From positions 1-8,485 of the forward strand of contig CBCXVS010000309.1 in the NCBI GenBank assembly GCA_965178525.1: a stretch of DNA of 8,485 bases, given 5' to 3'. The notes under the pieces were generated by a model, which was given only the letters and a program-made list of their open reading frames with translations, was not told the origin of the DNA and did not search any database. The translations under genes and the position numbers were made by a program. This stretch comes from CBCXVS01 sp965178525. GTDB lineage: Bacteria; Tectomicrobia; Entotheonellia; Entotheonellales; Entotheonellaceae. This document shows, in pieces, positions 1-5,771 of the stretch; within the stretch, counting starts at the first letter, position 1; every line of letters begins with the position of its first letter.

Positions 1-49
1 TTGAGGATGATTCGGTGGGCATCTGGGCTGGGCTAGGGAACCTGATCTT

Positions 50-774
50 ATGCTATTGAGGAACAACTCTATTATTTCCGCAGGCCGTTTGCGCCTCGGC
101 GTCGGGGTCGGCGGCGAATTTCCGAAGGAATTTGAAGCCGTCGGTGTGCCGCTACGAGAACGTGGCCGGCGTGCGGATGAGGCCATTGCCATTTTGCGCG
201 CGCTCTGGGCGCCAGGGTCCGCCAGCTTTCACGGACGTTTTGTGCAGTTCGACGATGTCCATATGGAACCGAAGCCGGTCCAACCCGGAGGACCACCCAT
301 TCTGGTAGGTGGCCGCTCTAAGCATGCGCTGCGGCGCGCCGCAAACTTGGGTGATGGGTTTATGCCCTATCTCTACACCCCGGCGCAATTTGCCGGCACC
401 CAACAGCGCTTATTTATGGCGCCGAAGCCGGGCGAAACGTAACCGATTTTGCTATGCCGATGTATCAATTCATCTACGCCGCCAACAGCGATACCGAGGC
501 GCAGGCCATCTTGGCCACGCGGTTACAGCAAGCCTATCAGCAGCCATTTGATACTTTAGTACCCAGATACTGCACCGCCGGAACGCCCGAAACATGCCGC
601 GCCAGCCTGCAAGCCTACGTGGATGCCGGCGTGCGAGAATTCATTCTGACACCACCGGTCACAAGCCCGGAAGAATGTCGTCAGCAGCTCGACCTGTATG
701 CCACCCACATCTTCCCAGCTCTCAGGATTACGGATTGGGGGAAGAGCAACCCTCCAATCCGGACTGACTTTTGA
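50..774 (+). pseudogene. LLM-class (luciferase-like) flavin-dependent oxidoreductase, N-truncated and frameshifted remnant
   Basis: Intact relatives are F420- or FMN-dependent monooxygenases/reductases of about 290-330 residues with a TIM-barrel fold. Family sequence is visible from about base 74 (SAGRLRLGVGVGGEFPKEF, then the ERG/ADEAI helix and a PKPVQPGGPPILVGG strand) to about base 735 (DAGVREFILTP, then a C-terminal helix ending FPAL). The first ~90 residues, which should hold the barrel start and the substrate/cofactor strands, are absent: bases 1-73 show no family match and contain stops. The reading frame shifts near 407-413. Frame 2 reads AQFAGTQQRL and frame 1 continues IYGAEAGRNVTDFA, consistent with one missing base (or a net change of the same sense). 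The last ~14 codons before TGA 772-774 look non-native. The nominal ATG at 50 has no good ribosome binding site. It is convergent with the hydantoinase B gene. The family call is firm; the exact substrate is unknown. Confidence 0.82.
731..761 (+). terminator. Stem-loop at convergent gene ends, possible intrinsic terminator
   Basis: Bases 731-738 (CGGATTGG) pair with 754-761 (CCAATCCG). After a one-base bulge (T753), GGG 739-741 pairs with CCC 750-752 around the 8-nt loop 742-749. A short T run follows at 769-772 on the plus strand, about 8 nt after the stem, so it is only a moderate terminator for plus-strand transcription. It lies inside the non-native tail of the LLM remnant and 25 bp past the hydantoinase B stop codon, where a terminator would be expected. 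No T run follows on the minus side. Confidence 0.4.
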
Positions 775-776
775 GC

Positions 777-796
777 CCTCAGTCCTCAGTCCTCAG
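777..796 (+). repeat. 7-bp direct tandem repeat (CCTCAGT, about 2.9 copies)
   Basis: CCTCAGT occurs at 777-783 and 784-790, followed by a partial CCTCAG at 791-796. The repeat contains the hydantoinase B stop codon (TGA on the minus strand, 786-788) and encodes its last residues (AED). Short GAGGACT-type repeats of this kind often fill intergenic space in some large bacterial genomes; whether this unit is dispersed here cannot be told from one window. Confidence 0.8.
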
Positions 797-2468
797 CCCT
801 ATAATCACGCGCCGCAGCGGCAGGACTCACGAGCCCAGCCTCGACATCGCGTTGAATGCGTGCCACATCCCGGGCACACGGCGGACCAAAACCGCCGCCA
901 CCGGCGGCACAGACCGACAACACCTCGCCTTGCTGCCGGTGAATCGGGGCCGTTTTTGAAAATAGCACTTCTTTTTGGGGGCTATCGGGATTCATCACAT
1001 ACTCCCCCAAAGCACCGGGCTCACCCCCCTGCAACCCGAAGGGAGCGATGCGGCCACGCTCGGCAATGAGCGCCACCTGCGCCTCCCCGTCGAGCCGGGT
1101 GACGCGGCGCATGGGCACCCCGCCACGGAATTGACCGGCCCCGGCACGGTCCGGTGCCATGCTATACGCCAGCACCGTCACCGGATATTCTGTTTCCACC
1201 ACCTCGATCGGTTGATTGCCCGTGTTCCCCACGCCGGCGCGCCGGACACTGACGCCATCACCCCGGTGCGTCGCGCCCCAGGCCGATCCCTGGATTTCGA
1301 TATAGACGTATTTGCGGCCCCGCCGTTCCGGGCGCGGGTCGACCCCACCGATCACAGTGACCACGGAGGAATCGCTCCCAGCGGCGATCACTCGTTCCGG
1401 TGCGGCTTGCGCCAGCGCCCCGAACATGGCCGAGACAATGATCATGGCCGTCTCATGGTTTCCCGCCACAACCGAGGCCGGCAGAACCGGGTTGACCACC
1501 GTAGCCTCTGGCGCGATGACCTGGACCGGGCGATAACAGCCACTGTTGGCAGGATTCCAGGGATCGGCAGCGGCCTTCACCGCATACTGCACTGAGGAAT
1601 AGGTGACCGCCAGGGGGCAGTTCATGCCGCCAATAGTTTGCAGGTGCGACCCACTGAAATCGACCGTGACATCGCTGCCAGCGATGGTCACCGCCACTTG
1701 AATTTTGATGGGTTCATCCGTCACCCCGTCTCCATCGCTATAATCTGTGTACCGATAGGTTCCATCCGGGATCTGGGCGAGTTCAGCCCGGGTGAGCTGC
1801 TCGCCGTGTTCGAGAATGGCATCCATACAGTCGGCCACGGTCTGACCGCTATATTTCGCGGCAAGCGCCTGCAGTTTGCGCTCCCCGGTGACGCAACCGG
1901 CATACTCCGCCCGGATATCTCCCAAACGGTCGCGCGGCACACGCACATTGGCCAGGATCAAATCGACATAGGCCTGATCTAGCTCACCCCGGCGGTAGAG
2001 TTTAATCGGAGGAATGCGCAGCCCCTCTTGAATCGGGTCGGTCGTCACCGCAGTGTAACTCCCGGTGCCCATGCCGCCGATGTCCGTCCAGTGCCCGCGT
2101 ACGCCGGCAAAGCCCATGACGGCGCCATCGACAAAGACCGGTTTGGCCATCATACAGTCCGGCAGATGATTATTGCCCCATTGCGGATCGTTGTGGAACA
2201 GTACATCCCCCGGCTCCAGCGTGTCGAGGGGAATTTTGGCCAACGCCCCGCGCAGCGAAAAGGGCATCGTCGCCAGGTGGGCCGGTAAGTCTCCCGGACC
2301 CTGCGCGATCATGTCGCCATGGCGGCTGAGGATGGCGCAGGACAGATCGCCGGACTCCCGCCAGATGGTAGAATAGGAAGAACGCATGACCACGACTTTC
2401 ATTTCGGCCGCCGTGGTGAGCAGTGCGTTGCGAATGACTTCGAAGGTAATGGGATCAACGTGCGCCAT
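786..2468 (-). CDS. hyuB: Hydantoinase B/oxoprolinase family subunit (HyuB-like)
   Basis: This 560-residue protein is full length for the Hydantoinase_B family (usually about 510-590). With an actin-like ATPase partner (HyuA), such subunits open hydantoin or 5-oxoproline rings with ATP; some relatives are carboxylase subunits, so the substrate is open. Family landmarks appear in order: an N-terminal DPITFEVIRNAL helix, LEPGDVLFHNDPQWGNNHLPD (about 85-104), GHWTDIGG (125-132), EGLRIPPIKLYRRGE (148-162), the VAGNHETAMI segment in the middle, FRGGVPMRR, and the late GGGGFGPP loop followed by RDVEAGLVSPAAAARDY. No internal stop or frameshift is seen. Its ATG overlaps the hyuA remnant by 14 bp, the usual coupled arrangement; a GAGGAG about 10 nt upstream may be the ribosome binding site. 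Relatives commonly end ..RDYGVV, but here the end is RDYRAED, encoded by a 7-bp repeat. With HyuA broken, activity is doubtful. The symbol marks the family, not a proven substrate. Confidence 0.93.
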   Translation of the reverse strand: MAHVDPITFEVIRNALLTTAAEMKVVVMRSSYSTIWRESGDLSCAILSRHGDMIAQGPGDLPAHLATMPFSLRGALAKIPLDTLEPGDVLFHNDPQWGNNHLPDCMMAKPVFVDGAVMGFAGVRGHWTDIGGMGTGSYTAVTTDPIQEGLRIPPIKLYRRGELDQAYVDLILANVRVPRDRLGDIRAEYAGCVTGERKLQALAAKYSGQTVADCMDAILEHGEQLTRAELAQIPDGTYRYTDYSDGDGVTDEPIKIQVAVTIAGSDVTVDFSGSHLQTIGGMNCPLAVTYSSVQYAVKAAADPWNPANSGCYRPVQVIAPEATVVNPVLPASVVAGNHETAMIIVSAMFGALAQAAPERVIAAGSDSSVVTVIGGVDPRPERRGRKYVYIEIQGSAWGATHRGDGVSVRRAGVGNTGNQPIEVVETEYPVTVLAYSMAPDRAGAGQFRGGVPMRRVTRLDGEAQVALIAERGRIAPFGLQGGEPGALGEYVMNPDSPQKEVLFSKTAPIHRQQGEVLSVCAAGGGGFGPPCARDVARIQRDVEAGLVSPAAAARDYRAED

Positions 2469-3520
2469 GGTCCGCCTGCTCCTCTGTGCCGAGTATCAAA
2501 TTGTCATAGCCATCGACCCGCCCGAGCCACCCTGGGGGAATCACGGTCGTAGAATCCACTTGTTCAACGATGGCCGGCCCGTCGATGACATTTCCGGGGG
2601 CCAGCCGCTCGCGTGCATAAATCTGATAGCGTTGCGCGGCCTGTTGGCCATCCACCCAGGCCTGGCGTTCCCCGAGGTGGGCCGCCGCCGGGCTACGCGC
2701 ACCGCGAGGCCGAGGCTGCGGCGACGTTTTATCGAGGAGGCCAGTGGCGCGCAAACGCAGGTTAATCATTTCGGCGGGCTCCTCGTCGGCACGAAAACCA
2801 CACGACATCTCGTGCCGGGTGTGGAAGCGCTCGGCCAGAACCGGGACGGTCTGCGGGCCAATCGGTTCCTCGGGAAGCGGAATATTCAGGGTATAGCCCT
2901 GGCCGACATATTTGATATCTAGGCTGCGCTCGTAGCGGCGCTGCGCCGCCGGCACCCCATCCGTCTCCAGGGCACGGTCAGCCCGCTGCTGCAAGGCATC
3001 GAATCCCTGCGTTAAGACCTGGGGTGTGACCTGGGACAAGTCGGACACCGAGGTCTGCACGATATGGTGTACGATATCGGCCACGACCAACCCGGCGGCA
3101 GATGTCATACCGGGATACCGCGGCACCACGACCCAGGGAATATCCAATTCGTTCGTCGGCAATGGCCACGGCATGCAAGGGGCCGGCACCGCCAAAGGCG
3201 AGCAAGGCAAAATCACGCGGATCATGGCCTTTTTCCACTGATACGAGCCGTGTCGCGCCAGCCATGTTGGCATTGACAATGCGCACGATCCCGGCCGCCG
3301 CTTGCGGCACGGACATGCCCAAGGGCTCGGCAATATGCCGGCGAATGGCGTCCTGCGCCAGCGCCGGCCGAATGGACATGGCCCCGCCAAGGAAATGCTC
3401 GGCGTTGAGAAAACCGAGCAGCAGATCGGCATCGGTGACCGTCGGCGCTTCGCCTCCCAGACCATAGCACGCCGGTCCGGGTTGGGCCCCGGCACTCTGT
3501 GGCCCGACGCGTAGTTTCAT
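2455..3520 (-). pseudogene. hyuA: Hydantoinase A/oxoprolinase subunit (HyuA-like), internally deleted and frameshifted
   Basis: Intact HyuA proteins are about 690 residues, with an N-terminal actin-like ATPase domain beginning MxxRVGVDVGGTFTD. Here the coding part starts MKLRVG and jumps directly to the mid-protein motif PQSAGAQPGPACYGLGG, then PTVTDADLLLGFLN, NMAGATRLVSVEKGHDPR and LLAFGGAGPLHAVAIADE. At 3148-3155 (plus strand TTCGTTCG) a 4-bp duplication shifts the frame. Family sequence resumes as LDIPWVVVPRYPGMTSAAGLVVADI and runs on through the C-terminal domain (YVGQGYTLNIPLPEEP, then DGPAIVEQVDSTTVIPPGW) to TGA at 2455. Removing one CGAA gives exactly 354 codons. Without repair, the first frame ends at 2978. 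The ATP-binding DxGGTFTD motif and roughly 340 residues are gone, so no ATPase function is expected. It lies directly upstream of hyuB and overlaps it by 14 bp. No clear ribosome binding site precedes the ATG. Confidence 0.88.
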
Positions 3521-3528
3521 AGTTGCGC

Positions 3529-3566
3529 TGCGTACGCAAAGCATCAGCGTGTCAATATGCCATATT
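3529..3566. promoter_or_regulatory. Two palindromes upstream of the hyuA remnant, candidate operator
   Basis: TGCGTACGCA (3529-3538) is a perfect 10-bp palindrome. AATATG-C-CATATT (3554-3566) is a second perfect palindrome with one central base. Both sit 9-46 bp upstream of the apparent hyuA ATG on the minus strand, in non-coding sequence. Catabolic operons of this type are often controlled by GntR- or IclR-type regulators binding short palindromes. The operator role is inference; no regulator gene is in the window. Confidence 0.35.
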
Positions 3567-3625
3567 GTATCCCACCTGGCGTCAAGCGTCTTCACCATGC
3601 CCCTCCTCCTCTTCACCTCGTCTCC

Positions 3626-3644
3626 CTCCGCGTCCTTCGCGGAG
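3626..3644. repeat. GC hairpin in intergenic region (7-bp stem, 5-nt loop)
   Basis: CTCCGCG (3626-3632) and CGCGGAG (3638-3644) are perfect inverted arms around TCCTT. It lies in the 231-bp gap between the divergent hyuA remnant and the VOC gene. Sequences of the CTCCGCGTCCTTCGCGGAG type recur between genes in various large bacterial genomes, so it may be one copy of a dispersed element; that cannot be confirmed here. There is no T run, so it is not a typical terminator. Confidence 0.5.
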
Positions 3645-3709
3645 CCCTCTTGGTATTCAATTCCACAGAAATGCCTTGTGTCTTCCCCTGACCCAGGGCA
3701 GAATATTTT

Positions 3710-3738
3710 TTGACTTGTGGTCGGCAACTGCACATGTA
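3710..3738 (+). promoter_or_regulatory. Weak candidate promoter for the VOC gene
   Basis: A good -35-like TTGACT (3710-3715) follows a T-rich stretch. The -10 position at 17-bp spacing reads CATGTA (3733-3738), a poor match that also runs into the ribosome binding site AGGAGG (3738-3743), leaving almost no leader. Treat it as tentative. Confidence 0.2.
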
Positions 3739-3751
3739 GGAGGAACGTACG

Positions 3752-4189
3752 ATGGCCATCAAAGTGTTAGAATTGCACCATCACGGCATTCGCATCGGCA
3801 AGAGCGACGAGGCGGTAGAGCAAGCTCGTGAGTTTTACGGTGATGTTTTGGGACTGCAGCGCGATACGGGCCGCCCCACGATTCCCGGTATTCCCGGCTT
3901 CTGGATGTATGTCGGTGACGCGGCGCAGATTCATCTCATGGGAGCGGAGGGCATGTCGCCCGTCGCCCGCAGCGAAAAGGAAGACCCTACCATTCCCCAT
4001 GTCGCCCTCGCGGTAGAAGATATTCAGGAAGCCAAGCGCGATCTAGACGAACGTGGCATCTGGTACTGGCAGATTGAAGGTCTGGTGGGGCAAGGTTCTG
4101 ATCAGGTATTTGTCCGCGATCCGTTTGGCAATGTCATTGAACTGCATCAAATCGGTACTTGCCGCTGCAATAAGGCGGCTATCGAGTAG
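3752..4189 (+). CDS. VOC superfamily (glyoxalase/bleomycin-resistance/dioxygenase fold) protein
   Basis: This 145-residue protein is a typical single-chain VOC protein with two beta-alpha-beta-beta-beta modules. Module 1 starts VLELHHHGIRI and includes REFYGDVLGL; its closing strand is AAQIHLMG. Module 2 starts IPHVALAVEDIQEAKRDL and ends VFVRDPFGNVIELHQ. Candidate metal ligands at the usual strand positions are H10, H61, H83 and E130, suggesting an active metalloenzyme (isomerase, lyase, dioxygenase or thiol transferase type) rather than a binding-only protein. The substrate cannot be named. The ATG at 3752 is supported by AGGAGG at 3738-3743 with an 8-nt spacer. The tail CRCNKAAIE lies beyond the fold. 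HIT follows 78 bp downstream on the same strand, so co-transcription is possible. It is divergent from the hydantoinase genes, and no functional link is evident. Confidence 0.9.
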   Translation: MAIKVLELHHHGIRIGKSDEAVEQAREFYGDVLGLQRDTGRPTIPGIPGFWMYVGDAAQIHLMGAEGMSPVARSEKEDPTIPHVALAVEDIQEAKRDLDERGIWYWQIEGLVGQGSDQVFVRDPFGNVIELHQIGTCRCNKAAIE

Positions 4190-4217
4190 GATGCGGCATC
4201 GCGCCGACAGGGTGTGG

Positions 4218-4250
4218 AGCCCCAGGCGAGGCGAATCGCGTCTCGGGGCT
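4218..4250 (+). other. Stem-loop just upstream of the HIT gene
   Basis: AGCCCC (4218-4223) pairs with GGGGCT (4245-4250). Inside, GCG (4231-4233) and CGC (4237-4239) close a small loop, with partial GAG/CTC pairing. It sits 28 bp after the VOC stop and ends 8 nt before the HIT ribosome binding site. No T run follows, so it is not a standard terminator; it could affect mRNA processing or HIT translation, or mean nothing. Confidence 0.3.
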
Positions 4251-4267
4251 TGACATCAGGAGTGGTG

Positions 4268-4696
4268 ATGGCTGACGCATGTATCTTTTGTAAGATCGTG
4301 GCCGGTACAGCGCCTTGTTACCCCGTCTACGATGATGACGTGGCGCTTGCGTTTATGGACCATCGTCCGCTCAATACCGGTCACGTCCTCGTCATTCCCA
4401 AATCCCACGAGCCCGATTTTCACCGCTTAGATGATGATGACTATGGGCATCTCATGCGCATCGCCAAGCGCCTGGCGCAGTGTCTGGAGCGCCTCTATTA
4501 TCCGCCAAAAGTCGGACTCTTTCTCGTCGGCTTTCATGTCCCGCATGTGCACGTGCACGTGGTTCCGCTGTATGCGATGCAGGATCTGACGTTGGAAGCG
4601 CTGGAGCGTGCGATGCAGACGCCGCCGGTCCAGGAGCTACTGGTCCATAGCTGGCAGCGCTTGCGGGAGGCGCTTGCGCGATCCCTTTTGGCCTAA
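4268..4696 (+). CDS. HIT family protein (histidine-triad nucleotide hydrolase/transferase)
   Basis: This 142-residue protein has the full HIT layout. An N-terminal CxxC (C5, C8 in ACIFCKIVAGTAP) is typical of the zinc-binding HINT/AppA-hydrolase-like group. It is followed by YDDDVALAFMDHRPLNTGHVLVIPKSH, and the triad appears as PHVHVHVVPL with H93, H95 and H97; the middle/last triad His forms the transient nucleotide phosphoramidate. Such proteins cleave dinucleoside polyphosphates or AMP/GMP-N and -O esters in the cytoplasm. The ATG at 4268 was chosen over an in-frame ATG at 4214 because AGGAG at 4258-4262 lies 5 nt upstream and the protein then begins where the family does; the 18 extra residues match nothing. 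The segment before the triad is VGFHVPH rather than the common G..VxH glutamine-containing form, a minor departure. The gene may be transcribed from upstream of the VOC gene. Confidence 0.93.
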   Translation: MADACIFCKIVAGTAPCYPVYDDDVALAFMDHRPLNTGHVLVIPKSHEPDFHRLDDDDYGHLMRIAKRLAQCLERLYYPPKVGLFLVGFHVPHVHVHVVPLYAMQDLTLEALERAMQTPPVQELLVHSWQRLREALARSLLA

Positions 4697-4823
4697 CATT
4701 CCAGTCGAGCTGACGGCCCACAGCGCACGTTTTTTCGATTATTCCTTGTGCTTTCTTCTGTGCGTCGCCGCATACCGGAGGCGTTAGGCGTCGAAAGAAC
4801 AGTAGGTCGTCATACTGGAGCCT

Positions 4824-5050
4824 GTGCTGCCGGAGATAAGCAGGTTTTTGGGTATTATCTCTACATGTACTTCGATGAACACCCTCCGCGACATTTTCAT
4901 GCCAAATATGGCTCCTATGAAATACTTGTGTACCTGGACGACGGCGTTGTGGAAGGCAGGTTTCCAAGGCGTGCCCTGCGGCACGTGTGAGAATGGTATG
5001 AACGCCACCGAGACCAACTCCAGCGTCACTTCGAGCAGGGTGCCGGTCAT
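4824..5050 (+). pseudogene. DUF4160 domain protein, frameshift and in-frame stop
   Basis: DUF4160 proteins are short (about 80-100 residues), of unknown function, often next to DUF2442 genes and associated with toxin-antitoxin-like loci. Here the family start appears as GTG at 4824 (VLPEISRF). The frame breaks in a five-T run at 4845-4849; restoring one T gives RF-FGYYLYMYFDEHPPRHFHAKYG, an exact-length match to the family core, followed by EILVYLDDGVVEGRFPRRALRHV. TGA at 4988-4990 then interrupts what would be V-x-EWYERHRDQLQRHFEQ; a single C-to-T change of CGA (Arg) would explain it. After about 5035 the frame runs antisense into DUF4202 with no native end, so the true 3' end is uncertain. 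The only upstream purine motif, GGAG at 4817-4820, is 3 nt from the GTG. No DUF2442 partner is present. The 127 bp before it (4697-4823) hold no gene I can support. Confidence 0.8.
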
Positions 5051-5055
5051 GCGTC

Positions 5056-5649
5056 TTACTCCGCCAGTGCTTTCTCGACGATGACGTGTACATCCGGCGC
5101 CATATCGAGTGCCAATGCAGCTTCATGGCCATGCGGCGACATCTTCTTCCAAGTCTTGCGCAGAATATCGAGCAGCTTGTCCTCGTCGTGCTGGGTAGCG
5201 AAGTCAGCCAAATAGCTTTCCAGAAAGACCAGGCAGATGACATCCTCCAAACCTTGTACCTCCGGGTCGCGTTTCAACCGTTCCTTGCGCAGCAGCGACT
5301 GCACGCGCTGGATCGTCTCCTCATCATAGCCGACCTCATGCAGAATCTCCCCGGCGGTTTGCGCGTGAAATTTGTACAGCGTGGTGCGCCACCGCAGATA
5401 TCCGGTGCGAGTCATCGGGTAATCGCGGCGTGGTATAACCCAACGCCGGATGTGTTGACACCGCACCGCCAGGCGCAACCCTTCAGAGGCGTCAGGCATG
5501 AGCTTGTGCAGCCACGCGGTCATGCGCTGCGCATACAGCAGCTCTTTGGGATAGGTCTCTCCGGCAAACATCTCCGTATTCGGGTCCTCGGCATTGGCAG
5601 CGTCAAACCGGGCAATAGCGGCCTCGAACCGGGCAGGATCAGCAACCAC
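5056..5649 (-). CDS. DUF4202 domain-containing protein
   Basis: This 197-residue protein matches the DUF4202 family over its whole length: ADPARFEAAIARFDAANAEDP at the start, PKELLYAQRMTAWL (about 34-47), RCQHIRRWVIPRRDYPMTR (63-81), YLRWRTTLYKFHAQTAGEIL (84-103), LLRKERLKRDPEVQGLEDV (119-137), CLVFLESYLADF and RKTWKKMSP. The function is unknown. The spacing of conserved His and acidic residues (H66, H95, E135/D136) in an all-helical protein recalls HD-type metal hydrolases, but this is only inference. The GTG start at 5649 was chosen because GGAGG at 5659-5663 (minus strand) lies 9 nt upstream and the family begins at this residue; an upstream in-frame ATG at 5721 would add 24 unrelated residues. 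It is divergent from the SDR gene (122-bp gap) and tail-to-tail with the DUF4160 remnant. Confidence 0.92.
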   Translation of the reverse strand: MVADPARFEAAIARFDAANAEDPNTEMFAGETYPKELLYAQRMTAWLHKLMPDASEGLRLAVRCQHIRRWVIPRRDYPMTRTGYLRWRTTLYKFHAQTAGEILHEVGYDEETIQRVQSLLRKERLKRDPEVQGLEDVICLVFLESYLADFATQHDEDKLLDILRKTWKKMSPHGHEAALALDMAPDVHVIVEKALAE

Positions 5650-5682
5650 GACTCCCTTCCTCCCAGGATAAGTCGGCCAGAC

Positions 5683-5711
5683 TTCGTTTTGATTCACACA
5701 TGCAGTATGAT
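5683..5711 (+). promoter_or_regulatory. Candidate promoter for the SDR gene
   Basis: A good -10-like TATGAT lies at 5706-5711. At 17-bp spacing the -35 position reads TTCGTT (5683-5688), a weak match. It lies in the 122-bp gap between divergent DUF4202 and SDR genes, about 60 bp upstream of the SDR start. A better TTGATT (5689-5694) is only 11 bp away and cannot serve. Confidence 0.28.
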
Positions 5712-5771
5712 AGGTCTGCAAGCGTAGCGAAAGACGACATCAGGGTCAACACTGGAGAGAAGGAGGGCATG

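Noticed and set aside
975..1595. Long plus-strand open frame opposite the hydantoinase B gene
   Set aside because: It is fully antisense to a well-matched 560-codon gene and shows no family motifs; a shadow caused by high GC.
3521..3733. N-terminal extension of the hyuA frame upstream of 3520
   Set aside because: The residues show no HyuA similarity, and the stretch contains palindromes and a GC hairpin typical of intergenic DNA.
4709..4735. Intrinsic terminator after the HIT gene (GCTG..CAGC then T6)
   Set aside because: The T run at 4730-4735 is good, but the stem is only 4 bp and is separated from it by five bases; too weak to annotate.
4845..4849. Programmed ribosomal frameshifting at the T run of DUF4160
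   Set aside because: There is no stimulatory stem-loop or internal SD-like site, and a second lesion (TGA) downstream would defeat it.
4988..4990. In-frame TGA in DUF4160 as a possible selenocysteine codon
   Set aside because: The family has no Cys/Sec at this position, no SECIS-like hairpin is evident, and the gene is frameshifted elsewhere.
5086..5727. Plus-strand open frame of 213 codons opposite DUF4202
   Set aside because: It is antisense to a clear full-length DUF4202 protein and shows no recognisable domain.
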